Translations under genes and position numbers: made by a program
In this document: positions 38,386-47,156 of the stretch, one piece after another
How positions within the stretch are numbered: the first letter of the stretch is position 1
Layout of the letters: the number at the start of each line of letters is the position of its first letter
NCBI RefSeq assembly: GCF_037055275.1
Contig: NZ_CP146343.1
Location: forward strand, 72,001 to 136,000
Origin: Pseudomonas sp. ML2-2023-3
GTDB lineage: Bacteria; Pseudomonadota; Gammaproteobacteria; Pseudomonadales; Pseudomonadaceae
DNA length: 64,000 nt
Direction of reading: 5' to 3'
The notes under the pieces: model-generated
Databases searched by the model: none
Told to the model about the DNA's origin: nothing
The model's input: only the letters and a program-made list of their open reading frames with translations

Positions 38386-39392
38386 TGGCTCGTCGCTACG
38401 CCCTGTTGCTGATCGGCCTCGGCGCACTGCTGCTGGTGTCGTGCGTGGTGTCGCTGGGTTTTGGCCCGGCGCGGGTGCCGGTGGACGTGGTGTGGCACAT
38501 TTTGCTGAACAAGCTGTTCGGCCTTGGCGACGTGAGCTGGAGCCCGGGCCAGGAGCACATCGTGTGGCTGATCCGGGTGCCGCGCATGCTCCTGGGAGCG
38601 CTGGTGGGCGCCGGGCTGGCATTGATCGGTGCCGTGCTGCAAGCGGTCACCCGCAACCCGCTGGCTGACCCGCACCTGCTCGGCGTCACCAGTGGCGCCA
38701 CCCTGGGTGCTGTGATTGTGGTGCTGCATGTGGGCGAAATCGTCGGCCTGCTGACCCTGCCCATCGCCGCGTTTATCGGGGCCTTGTTGAGCATGCTGCT
38801 GGTACTGGCGATCGCCAGCCGTCATGGCCGCCTGGACAGTGACCGCCTGCTGTTATGCGGGGTCGCGGTGTCATTTGTGATGATGGCTGTGGCCAACACG
38901 CTGCTGTTTTTGGGCGACCATCGCGCCAGCTCCGCCGTGCTGTTCTGGATGCTCGGCGGGCTGGGCCTGGCGCGCTGGGAACTGCTGGCCATCCCCAGCG
39001 CCAGCGTGCTGCTGGGGCTGGTGTTGCTGCTGGGCATGGCCCGCCCGTTGAACGCCCTGATGGCTGGCGAGCAGACCGCCGTGACCCTGGGCCTGAATGC
39101 GCGCAACGTACGCTTGCGGGTGTTTTTGATCGCCTCGCTGATGACCGGCGTACTGGTGGCTATCAGCGGTTCGATCGGCTTTGTCGGCCTGATGATCCCG
39201 CACATTGCGCGGCGTTTGGTGGGCGCCGAACACCGGCGTTTATTGCCGGTGTCGGCGCTGCTGGGCAGCGTGTTTCTGGTGTGGGTCGATGTGGCGGCCC
39301 GCACCCTGATCGCTCCCGAGGACCTGCCCATCGGCGTGGCCACGGCAGCGATAGGCGGGCTGTTCTTTATTGGCTTGATGCGTAAACGCTAA
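38382..39392 (+). CDS. FecCD/BtuC family permease
   Basis: 336-residue inner-membrane channel subunit with about nine to ten membrane helices and the family motifs RVPRMLLGALVGAGLALIGA, QAVTRNPLADPHLLGVTSGA and GSIGFVGLMIPHIARRLVG. It works with the preceding ATPase and binding protein. Its stop codon overlaps the end of the convergent DUF4329 gene by 4 bases (39389-39392), so there is no intergenic terminator. Confidence 0.9.
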   Translation: MMARRYALLLIGLGALLLVSCVVSLGFGPARVPVDVVWHILLNKLFGLGDVSWSPGQEHIVWLIRVPRMLLGALVGAGLALIGAVLQAVTRNPLADPHLLGVTSGATLGAVIVVLHVGEIVGLLTLPIAAFIGALLSMLLVLAIASRHGRLDSDRLLLCGVAVSFVMMAVANTLLFLGDHRASSAVLFWMLGGLGLARWELLAIPSASVLLGLVLLLGMARPLNALMAGEQTAVTLGLNARNVRLRVFLIASLMTGVLVAISGSIGFVGLMIPHIARRLVGAEHRRLLPVSALLGSVFLVWVDVAARTLIAPEDLPIGVATAAIGGLFFIGLMRKR

Positions 39393-42300
39393 AGCTCATC
39401 GCGCACCGGCCCCACTTTCAACTGCACCACCGGCATACCGGGGGTCGTGCCTTCATAGTCAAACGCCACAGGTTGCGTCGACACGGTAAGGCGGGTGTTG
39501 ACCGCCCCGGCTCGCGGCCAGGTGCTGCTCGGTTCCAATACCCGCAGACCGCCTGAGTTGAGCACACGGGTCAGGGTATCGCTGGGCAGGGCCGGGGTTC
39601 GGGTCGGGCTGCTGTTTTCAATGAAGTAGCGCTCGTAGGTGACACTGGCGCCGCTCACATATTCACACAGCCGGTCATTGGCCTCTTTGTCACCGCGCCA
39701 GTACCTCAACAGCCCACCGTCATCGGTCGAGAGGTACAGAAAATCAACACTGACGTCGCTCAACTCCCGGTGAAGTGTTCGGGTGGCGTAGCAAATGTCG
39801 ACCGGCCAAAACATGTTTTTCAGCAGATTGGTTTCAATCGCAGTGCCCGCCACCTGCCCGCTGACCTCACGGGCGAAATGCAGGGATTTGATGGCATAGC
39901 CACCGGGCAACACCGTTCTGGCAGCCGGCACGTTCGGCAGCGACAAGTGCGTACCCAGAATCATCTGCGCCACATTCACCGGCTCATCGTTTTCCATCAA
40001 TTGCAGGGCCACGTAAGTGTCGTAATCGGGGTGACGCAACACGCCCCCCATCATATTGGCCACGCACGGATGCTTGAGGTGTTGATGCTCATACCGCGCC
40101 GCATCGTCGGGGTGACTGAACACGGGGCCCAAGGCAAAGAACCGGATGTTGCTGGCCGTCGCAGCGGGCAATTCCAGACCATAAGGTTGCCAGCCCGCGC
40201 TGACACGCCCCGCACGGGTCCAGACCGGGTTGGTTTTGATCACCTGTAAATCACCCGCCATCGCCACCTTGCGCACATAGTCCAGCGGCGTGAGCCGCAG
40301 GGCTGTCAGTTGATCAAGCGTGGCCTGACCGCCCTCCCTGAATACGCCGCTGGCCAACTGCACCTGCGATGACCTGTCGATATAGCGCAACAGCGCACCG
40401 TCGCTGCTGGACAGGTAAAGCACCGCAGCCGCAGGCACCAAACCAATTTGCGCCTTGATACTGTCACTGAGCGCCAGTGCCCGGGCGAAATCCACCGGCG
40501 ACACAAATGCCTCGTAAATGCGCCTGGTGTCCAACCCTTCCACGCCTGCCGCCACCCTGGGGGCTGCCACATAGACGGCCTGGAGCTTGAAACCCGGCGG
40601 CAGTCGGTGCTGGTCGGTCACTGCATCCCGGGCAAACAATCGGTCCAGGGTAAATTCCCCGCCTTCCAGTGGCAGGGTCGCTACGTATTCGTCCCCGTGA
40701 AGACTGGCGAGTATCACCCCGTATTGAGACGTTTGCGCAAACGTCAGACCGTTGTGCACATAGCGCACGGCATCCTCCAATTGAGTAAATACCGGGCTGC
40801 AAGCCAGAGGCCGTAGCGCCTCTGTCGCAGCTGGCACGGCACCCGGCTTGAAGTCCGCCGCTACCTTGCCGGGCTGCCCCCACAACGCACTGCCCACCAC
40901 AACCTGCAAATCCCCCGCCTGAGCGACCTGACGAACGTAGTCCACGGGTTTGATCGAGTTGGCCCGCAGGGTCATGTGCATCGCGTTGCGCCGAACATTT
41001 TCGGGATGCTCCACAGGCGGCGCGATCTGCGTGCGCAGCGCCCGTTCAAGGGGAGAGTCGCTGGGGGTGTATTTGAGCAAGGTGCCGTTGCGCGCCGAAA
41101 AATAGCGGATGCTGGCCCACTCACGATCCCGGATGGCCGCATTGAGCTCGTGGGGTTCAAGCATGTTGCGCCACACCTGTTCCTGCGAGGCTGAACGCCA
41201 CAGCCACAACGGATGCACACGGTGGGTGTGATAAACCGCCACCACGGCACACCCGTGGGGGGTGAGGGCGATGAGTTCTGGTGGCAGCACGCAGGCGGGA
41301 TCGAAGCTCTCGTTATGGCAGGCCAGGGGCTCAGTGGCGACAAAACGATTGTCCAGCCGCTGATAGATCAGGCCGCCGTAGACCTTGTCATCTCGCCCGG
41401 CAATCTGTTCGTGGGCGTAACGCGCGGCATCATCAGCCGAGATGAAAGACGGGCTCATGGCCCGCCGGTAAAAGCCATCATAGGGTTGCCAGGCGGGTGT
41501 CACCCGCCCCTCCCTGCTCCACAAGTCACTGGTGTGCAGCACGCTTAACTCGCCCACGCGGGAAAGCTCGCGAATAAACGCGCTGGTGAGCGTCACGCCG
41601 CTGAGCAGCTCCCGCGTAATCGCCAACCCTTCACCCTGGGTGAGCGGCGCCAGCAAGGTGTGCTCGGCCGGGGTCAACGTCGAGACGTATTTCAGGACAG
41701 CGCCATCGGTGGTGCAGATAAACAGCGGCACTGCGCGCGCGGCCGATGGCCCGGCCAATGCCTGGGCAGCCTTGACCCCATTGGCCAGGGCCTGGGGAAA
41801 CAGGAAATTCTTGAATACCGAAGGCTCTTGCACAGGCACCAGGCTCGGATCGCGGTAAAAACCGTCGCGGCAATACAAGCCTGCCACCTCGTAATAAGGG
41901 GGTATGAGACCCGGAGTGGAGGCCGTCGAGGGGAAAATCTTCGACAGCGAGAAATCCAGCTCCCCCGAAACCGGTTCCGAAGCGACAAACACGGGCTGGC
42001 CTTTGTGTTCGAGGATGATCCCGTACACGCTGTCACTGGTTTGATTGACCCGCGCCCGCATCTCTTTGACGGCCTGCTCGATGCTCTCACTGATAGGCCC
42101 AAACGCGGGCTGCTGCACGATCACCGGGGCAATATCCAGAGACTCTGACGGTGTGAACACCTTGAAGTCCCCCCGCAACAGCCCCGGCTTTGCGCCCCAT
42201 ATTTCAGTGGACTGAATCACCCGTAACGTCCCGACCCTGGCTGCCGCCTGGATGTATTGGGCGATGGTGGGAAATGTCAGTTTCCCCTCGCTGGTATCGA

Positions 42301-42886
42301 GGGCAATTCGTTCTGTGAGCGCTTCTTCCAGAGGCGATCCGCTGGCGATGTATTTGAGCAGCGAGCCATTGACCCCCGACAAATAATGGGCGACAGCAAA
42401 ATAGGCATTGAGCCGATTGAGCACCATGTCCGCAGTAGAAAAGCTGTTGATGGCGGTTTGAATGTCCTGGGGTGGCCATGATTTTAAAACACCTTGCAGC
42501 TTGTCGTAGTTCGCCGGGTGCGAATGGTACAAGGCCACGCAGGTATAACCGGGGGGGGTGATAAACATACCTTTGGCATCGGTTGAAATGACCAATGTCG
42601 GATCAAACGAGCTTTGTCTTCCTCTTACCGGGCGCGTTGCGAAATAGCGTCCCTGGGTGTCTTGAAGGATAGCGCCACCGTACTCGACGGTGCGGTAGTC
42701 CGCGATCAGTTGGTGGGCAAAGCGGGCGGCATCATCGGCATTGATAAAGGCCGGGCTTAGCGTCGGCAATACGGTTTGCACATTGGGATGTGCGTTGCGC
42801 TTTTCACGGTTCTCGGTGTAGTCCATAGCAATGGCATCCTTGATCAAAGAAGGGAGATCGGCCAAGGCCAGATCTCCTTTCATCAT
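39389..42886 (-). CDS. Large DUF4329-type protein with five tandem repeats
   Basis: About 1165 residues made of five diverged repeats of about 220 residues starting near 44, 260, 478, 697 and 921. Each has an opening block like FINADDAARFAHQLI, a YGG strand, a region ending in A-Y-H-x-H or its remnant, a G-(S/T/A)-L-L-K/R-Y block and a closing (G)-x-L-x-V ... W ... GRV segment. The metal-site-like HxH occurs only in repeats 1 (H121, H123; YHSHP) and 3 (H553, H555; YHTHR) and is lost in 2, 4 and 5. No signal peptide or membrane helix is seen. I recognise the repeat as DUF4329-like; function unknown. Start is uncertain: ATG at 42886 or 42883, or TTG about 20 bases on, behind AAAGGAG. Confidence 0.7.
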   Translation of the reverse strand: MMKGDLALADLPSLIKDAIAMDYTENREKRNAHPNVQTVLPTLSPAFINADDAARFAHQLIADYRTVEYGGAILQDTQGRYFATRPVRGRQSSFDPTLVISTDAKGMFITPPGYTCVALYHSHPANYDKLQGVLKSWPPQDIQTAINSFSTADMVLNRLNAYFAVAHYLSGVNGSLLKYIASGSPLEEALTERIALDTSEGKLTFPTIAQYIQAAARVGTLRVIQSTEIWGAKPGLLRGDFKVFTPSESLDIAPVIVQQPAFGPISESIEQAVKEMRARVNQTSDSVYGIILEHKGQPVFVASEPVSGELDFSLSKIFPSTASTPGLIPPYYEVAGLYCRDGFYRDPSLVPVQEPSVFKNFLFPQALANGVKAAQALAGPSAARAVPLFICTTDGAVLKYVSTLTPAEHTLLAPLTQGEGLAITRELLSGVTLTSAFIRELSRVGELSVLHTSDLWSREGRVTPAWQPYDGFYRRAMSPSFISADDAARYAHEQIAGRDDKVYGGLIYQRLDNRFVATEPLACHNESFDPACVLPPELIALTPHGCAVVAVYHTHRVHPLWLWRSASQEQVWRNMLEPHELNAAIRDREWASIRYFSARNGTLLKYTPSDSPLERALRTQIAPPVEHPENVRRNAMHMTLRANSIKPVDYVRQVAQAGDLQVVVGSALWGQPGKVAADFKPGAVPAATEALRPLACSPVFTQLEDAVRYVHNGLTFAQTSQYGVILASLHGDEYVATLPLEGGEFTLDRLFARDAVTDQHRLPPGFKLQAVYVAAPRVAAGVEGLDTRRIYEAFVSPVDFARALALSDSIKAQIGLVPAAAVLYLSSSDGALLRYIDRSSQVQLASGVFREGGQATLDQLTALRLTPLDYVRKVAMAGDLQVIKTNPVWTRAGRVSAGWQPYGLELPAATASNIRFFALGPVFSHPDDAARYEHQHLKHPCVANMMGGVLRHPDYDTYVALQLMENDEPVNVAQMILGTHLSLPNVPAARTVLPGGYAIKSLHFAREVSGQVAGTAIETNLLKNMFWPVDICYATRTLHRELSDVSVDFLYLSTDDGGLLRYWRGDKEANDRLCEYVSGASVTYERYFIENSSPTRTPALPSDTLTRVLNSGGLRVLEPSSTWPRAGAVNTRLTVSTQPVAFDYEGTTPGMPVVQLKVGPVRDEL

Positions 42887-42961
42887 CAAGAGCGGTGGGC
42901 TGAGCGGGCGGTAAATAGTTAAGTTGCCCTGCGAAACCGCCCCCTCCTGGGGCGAACGGCC

Positions 42962-42988
42962 CCAGGCAGGCGATTTATGCCTGCCTGG
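42962..42988. repeat. Hairpin upstream of the urt operon
   Basis: CCAGGCAGGC and GCCTGCCTGG form a 10-bp stem around GATTTAT, next to a second stem CGCCCC/GGGGCG at about 42943-42960. It lies between the divergent DUF4329 gene and urtA and abuts the upstream NtrC-like site. No T tract follows. Confidence 0.6.
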
Positions 42989-43023
42989 CACCAAGGCAGC
43001 GCACTCAAGCCCCCAACTGGTGC
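42988..43023. promoter_or_regulatory. Tandem NtrC-type enhancer sites upstream of urtA
   Basis: Two sites of the form GCAC-N7-GTGC, each with one mismatch: GCAC-N7-GCGC at 42988-43002 and GCCC-N7-GTGC at 43009-43023. Their centres are 21 bases apart (two helical turns), and they lie about 65-90 bases upstream of the sigma-54 promoter. Confidence 0.55.
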
Positions 43024-43077
43024 GCCATGACGCCCGATTTTCGCGCAAAGCCCCGTTGCAGAGCCTTATTTCAACTC

Positions 43078-43093
43078 CGGCACAGCCCTTGCT
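43078..43093 (+). promoter_or_regulatory. Sigma-54 promoter of the urt operon
   Basis: CGGCACAGCCCTTGCT has the invariant GG (43079-43080) and GC (43091-43092) ten bases apart and matches TGGCACG-N4-TTGCW except at two positions. The urtA ATG is about 60 bases downstream. Confidence 0.75.
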
Positions 43094-43151
43094 AAGACCT
43101 TCTCAGTGTTCAGATCAATCCTCTAAAAATCAGATACCTGGAGATCGCACC

Positions 43152-44417
43152 ATGAAGCGTCGCAGCTTGATCAAGGCTTTCACCCTGACCGCCTCCATCG
43201 CGGCAATGGGCCTGACCTGGACGGTGCAAGCCGCCGAGACCATCAAGGTGGGGATTTTGCATTCCCTGTCCGGAACCATGGCGATCTCCGAAACCTCGCT
43301 CAAAGACATGGCGCTGATGACCATTGACGAGATCAATGCCAAGGGCGGCGTCAACGGCAAGATGCTCGAAGCGGTGGTGGTGGACCCGGCCTCCAACTGG
43401 CCTCTGTTTGCCGAAAAGGGCCGCCAGTTGCTGACCCAGGACAAAGTGGCCGTGGTATTCGGTTGCTGGACGTCGGTGTCGCGCAAATCGGTATTGCCGG
43501 TGTTTGAAGAACTCAACGGCCTGCTGTTTTACCCGGTGCAATACGAAGGCGAAGAGATGTCGCCCAACGTGTTCTACACCGGTGCAGCCCCTAACCAGCA
43601 GGCCATTCCGGCCGTTGAATACCTGATGAGCGAAGACGGCGGCAGTGCCAAGCGCTTTGTGTTGCTGGGCACCGACTACGTGTACCCGCGCACCACCAAC
43701 AAGATCCTGCGCGCGTTCCTGCACTCCAAAGGCGTGGCCGACAAGGACATCGAAGAGGTCTACACCCCGTTTGGCCACAGCGATTACCAGACCATTGTGT
43801 CCAACATCAAAAAGTTCTCGGCAGGCGGCAAAACGGCGGTGATCTCCACGGTCAACGGCGACTCCAACGTACCGTTCTATAAAGAGCTGGCCAACCAGGG
43901 CCTGAAAGCCACCGACGTTCCGGTGATCGCGTTCTCGGTGGGTGAAGAGGAACTGCGCGGCATCGACACCAAACCGCTGGTGGGCAACCTGGCCGCCTGG
44001 AACTACTTCCAGTCGGTAGAGAACCCGGCCAACGATAAGTTCGTCGCCGACTGGAAAGCCTACGCCAAGAAACACAACCTGCCGGGCGCCGACAAAGCCG
44101 TGACCAACGACCCGATGGAAGCCACCTACGTGGGCATTCACATGTGGGCCCAGGCCGCCGAAAAAGCCAAGTCCACCGACGTGGATAAAGTGCGCGAAGC
44201 CCTGGCCGGCCAGACGTTTGCCGCGCCGTCGGGCTACACCCTGACGATGGACAAGACCAACCACCACCTGCACAAGCCGGTGATGATCGGCGAGATCCAG
44301 CCTGACGGTCAGTTCAGCGTGGTGTGGCAGACCGAAGGCCCGATCCGCGCCCAGCCGTGGAGCCCTTACATCTCGGGCAACGACAAAAAGCCGGATTACG
44401 CGGTGAAGGGTAACTGA
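43152..44417 (+). CDS. urtA: Urea ABC transporter substrate-binding protein
   Basis: Periplasmic urea-binding protein of 421 residues. It has a twin-Arg-like signal region (MKRRSLIKAFTLTASIAAMG), the domain start ETIKVGILHSLSGTMAISE, and the highly conserved VFGCWTSVSRKSVLPVFEE and GLLFYPVQYEGEE motifs of UrtA rather than branched-chain amino acid binders. First gene of urtABCDE, directly behind a sigma-54 promoter and NtrC-like sites, and followed by urease genes, so urea is the clear substrate. Corresponds to PA4858. Confidence 0.95.
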   Translation: MKRRSLIKAFTLTASIAAMGLTWTVQAAETIKVGILHSLSGTMAISETSLKDMALMTIDEINAKGGVNGKMLEAVVVDPASNWPLFAEKGRQLLTQDKVAVVFGCWTSVSRKSVLPVFEELNGLLFYPVQYEGEEMSPNVFYTGAAPNQQAIPAVEYLMSEDGGSAKRFVLLGTDYVYPRTTNKILRAFLHSKGVADKDIEEVYTPFGHSDYQTIVSNIKKFSAGGKTAVISTVNGDSNVPFYKELANQGLKATDVPVIAFSVGEEELRGIDTKPLVGNLAAWNYFQSVENPANDKFVADWKAYAKKHNLPGADKAVTNDPMEATYVGIHMWAQAAEKAKSTDVDKVREALAGQTFAAPSGYTLTMDKTNHHLHKPVMIGEIQPDGQFSVVWQTEGPIRAQPWSPYISGNDKKPDYAVKGN

Positions 44418-44440
44418 GGCCAGCCTCATCGTTGTGCTTT

Positions 44441-44527
44441 TGTGGGAGCGGGCTTGCTCGCGATGCAATCAACACGGTTTCACTGAAAGACCGCGTTGCC
44501 TGAATCGCGAGCAAGCCCGCTCCCACA
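44441..44527. repeat. REPIN, family B, between urtA and urtB
   Basis: TGTGGGAGCGGGCTTGCTCG and its reverse complement at 44508-44527 frame a spacer. Its place right after the abundant binding-protein gene could let it stabilise the urtA part of the mRNA. Confidence 0.88.
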
Positions 44528-44566
44528 GGTGTGTTGAATTGCTTCTATCTGTGCAAGGCCATAACT

Positions 44567-46069
44567 ATGCCCACTGCCCTTTACCGCGTTATCGTCGCGC
44601 TACTGCTGTTGCTGCCCCTGGCCGCACAGGCCGATGACGCCAGCGACTTCGCCGCTGCCAACAATTCACAGCAGGCCCAACTGCTCGAACGCTGGGCCGC
44701 GCACCCCGTCCCTGCCCGCGTCGAACTGATCAACAGCCTGCAACAAGGTCAGCTCACGGTAGACGGCCAGTCCAAAACCCTGCGCCTGAACAACCGTCTG
44801 CGCGGGCTGATCGACACGGCATTGGCCAGCCATCAGTTGCTTGCCAGCGATCCCAAGCTGCGCCTGAGTGCGGCGCAACACCTGCAAAAATCCGCAAGCC
44901 CTGCACAACTCTCATTCCTCGACCGGCAACTGGCTGGCGAAACCGACAGCGATGTACACACCGCCCTGAGCCTGGCGCTGGCCAATCTGCAACTGGTCGA
45001 CCCCGACCCTGCCGTGCGTCTGGCCGCCGTGCGCCTGCTCGGAGAAACCGGCGAACCGCTGGCCCGCACCCGTCTTGAAACCCTGCTGCAACCTGGCGTC
45101 GAAACCGATGCCACGGTACACACCGCAGCCGAAACCAGCCTGTCCCAGGTCAAGCGCAAACTGCTGATCGGCGACCTGCTGGGGCAGGCGTTCAGTGGTT
45201 TGTCCCTGGGGTCGATTCTGCTGCTGGCGGCACTCGGGCTGGCCATTACCTTCGGCCTGCTGGGCGTGATCAATATGGCCCACGGCGAGATGCTGATGCT
45301 CGGCGCCTATTCCACGTACTGCGTGCAGTTGCTGTTCCAGCGCTTTGCTCCTGGCGCCATCGAGTTCTACCCCTTGCTGGCATTGCCGGTCGCATTCTTT
45401 GTCACCGCTGCCGTGGGCATGGTGCTGGAGCGCACGATCATTCGTCACCTCTACGGCCGTCCACTGGAAACCCTGCTCGCCACCTGGGGCATCAGCCTGA
45501 TCCTGATCCAGCTGGTACGCGTCATGTTCGGTGCACAAAACGTTGAAGTGGCCAACCCGGCATGGCTGTCGGGCGGGCTGCAAGTGCTGCCCAACCTTGT
45601 ACTGCCGTACAACCGCCTGGTGATCATCGTCTTCGCATTGGCCGTGGTGGTACTGACCTGGCTGCTGCTGAACAAGACCCGCCTGGGCCTCAATGTTCGC
45701 GCCGTCACCCAGAACCGCAACATGGCCGCCTGCTGCGGCGTACCCACCGGGCGTGTGGACATGCTCGCCTTCGGCCTCGGCTCGGGGATTGCCGGGCTCG
45801 GCGGCGTAGCCTTGAGCCAGGTCGGCAACGTCGGCCCGGACCTGGGCCAGGGCTACATCATCGATTCGTTCCTGGTGGTGGTGCTGGGCGGTGTCGGGCA
45901 ACTGGCAGGCACTGTTTACGCGGCCTTTGGCCTGGGCATCGCCAACAAGATTCTTGAACCGCAGATCGGCGCCGTACTCGGCAAAATCCTGATCCTGGGG
46001 CTGATCATTCTGTTTATCCAGAAGCGTCCGCAAGGGCTCTTCGCGCTAAAAGGACGGGTGATCGACTGA
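44567..46069 (+). CDS. urtB: Urea ABC transporter permease UrtB
   Basis: 500-residue LivH-type permease with an unusually long periplasmic N-terminal domain typical of UrtB: a signal-like helix (YRVIVALLLLLPLAAQA), then a helical HEAT-like region to about residue 195. The membrane domain follows, with GSILLLAALGLAITFGLLGV, INMAHGEMLMLGAYSTY and GQLAGTVYAAFGLGIANKI. Start at 44567 fits the signal sequence; an upstream ATG-like start at 44531 is in the REPIN-flanking DNA. Stop and urtC start share TGATG. Confidence 0.94.
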   Translation: MPTALYRVIVALLLLLPLAAQADDASDFAAANNSQQAQLLERWAAHPVPARVELINSLQQGQLTVDGQSKTLRLNNRLRGLIDTALASHQLLASDPKLRLSAAQHLQKSASPAQLSFLDRQLAGETDSDVHTALSLALANLQLVDPDPAVRLAAVRLLGETGEPLARTRLETLLQPGVETDATVHTAAETSLSQVKRKLLIGDLLGQAFSGLSLGSILLLAALGLAITFGLLGVINMAHGEMLMLGAYSTYCVQLLFQRFAPGAIEFYPLLALPVAFFVTAAVGMVLERTIIRHLYGRPLETLLATWGISLILIQLVRVMFGAQNVEVANPAWLSGGLQVLPNLVLPYNRLVIIVFALAVVVLTWLLLNKTRLGLNVRAVTQNRNMAACCGVPTGRVDMLAFGLGSGIAGLGGVALSQVGNVGPDLGQGYIIDSFLVVVLGGVGQLAGTVYAAFGLGIANKILEPQIGAVLGKILILGLIILFIQKRPQGLFALKGRVID

Positions 46070-47148
46070 TGAATCAGCCTCTGATGGTCACTGCGGCACA
46101 AAAAGCCGGGCCCACCGTTACAACCCTGGTGGGTGGCCTGGTCCTGCTGGTATTGCTGGCCTTGCCGCTGCTCTCCCTGTTGCCTGCCGACAGCCCGTTT
46201 CAGGTCTCGGCCTACACCCTCACGCTGGTGGGCAAGATCCTCTGCTACGCCATTGTCGCGCTGGCGCTGGATCTGGTCTGGGGCTACGCCGGGCTGCTGT
46301 CCCTGGGGCACGGCCTGTTCTTCGCCCTGGGTGGCTACGCGATGGGCATGTACCTGATGCGCCAGGCCTCGGGCGATGAATTGCCCGCCTTCATGACCTT
46401 TTTGTCGTGGACTGAGCTGCCCTGGTACTGGGTCGGCACCGAACACTTCTGGTGGGCCATGTGCCTGGTCGTACTGGCTCCCGGCTTGCTGGCACTGGTG
46501 TTCGGCTTTTTCGCCTTCCGCTCGCGAATCAAGGGCGTGTATTTCTCGATCATGACCCAGGCCCTGACCTTCGCCGGGATGCTGCTGTTTTTCCGCAACG
46601 AAACCGGGTTTGGCGGCAACAACGGCTTCACCAACTTTCGCAGCATCCTGGGCTTTGGCATCACCGAACCCGGCACCCGTGCCGCGCTGTTCTTCGCCAC
46701 GGTGCTGTTGCTGGTGGTCAGTCTGTTTCTCGGCTGGCGGCTGGCGCGCAGCAAGTTTGGCCGCGTACTGACCGCGCTGCGCGATGCGGAAAACCGCCTG
46801 ATGTTCTGCGGCTACGACCCCCGTGGCTTCAAGCTGTTTGTGTGGGTGTTGAGCGCTGTGCTGTGCGGCCTGGCCGGTGCCTTGTATGTGCCGCAAGTCG
46901 GCATCATCAACCCCGGCGAAATGTCGCCGACCAACTCCATCGAAGCCGCCGTGTGGGTAGCCCTGGGTGGACGCGGCACCCTGATCGGCCCGCTGCTGGG
47001 TGCAGGCGTGGTCAACGGCATGAAAAGCTGGTTCACCGTGGCCTTCCCCGAATACTGGCTGTTCTTCCTGGGGGCGCTGTTCATCATCGTGACCCTGTAC
47101 CTGCCCAAAGGCGTGATCGGCCTGTTGAAGAAAAAGGCCGACCAATGA
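46069..47148 (+). CDS. urtC: Urea ABC transporter permease UrtC
   Basis: LivM-type second permease subunit, 359 residues with about nine membrane helices. Conserved parts are LDLVWGYAGLLSLGHGLFFALGGYAMG, FSIMTQALTFAGMLLF and EAAVWVALGGRGTLIGPLLG. It overlaps urtB by one base and ends at TGA within the first possible start of urtD. Confidence 0.94.
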   Translation: MNQPLMVTAAQKAGPTVTTLVGGLVLLVLLALPLLSLLPADSPFQVSAYTLTLVGKILCYAIVALALDLVWGYAGLLSLGHGLFFALGGYAMGMYLMRQASGDELPAFMTFLSWTELPWYWVGTEHFWWAMCLVVLAPGLLALVFGFFAFRSRIKGVYFSIMTQALTFAGMLLFFRNETGFGGNNGFTNFRSILGFGITEPGTRAALFFATVLLLVVSLFLGWRLARSKFGRVLTALRDAENRLMFCGYDPRGFKLFVWVLSAVLCGLAGALYVPQVGIINPGEMSPTNSIEAAVWVALGGRGTLIGPLLGAGVVNGMKSWFTVAFPEYWLFFLGALFIIVTLYLPKGVIGLLKKKADQ

Positions 47149-47156
47149 GGAATGTC

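Noticed and set aside
42962-42988. Hairpin before urtA as a terminator of the DUF4329 gene
   Set aside because: The DUF4329 gene reads away from it, and there is no T tract. It lies in a promoter region, so termination is not its likely role.
42887-43048. N-terminal extension of the DUF4329 protein by 54 codons
   Set aside because: The extra residues show no repeat homology and would overlap the NtrC-like sites of the urt promoter; ATG codons at 42886/42883 fit better.
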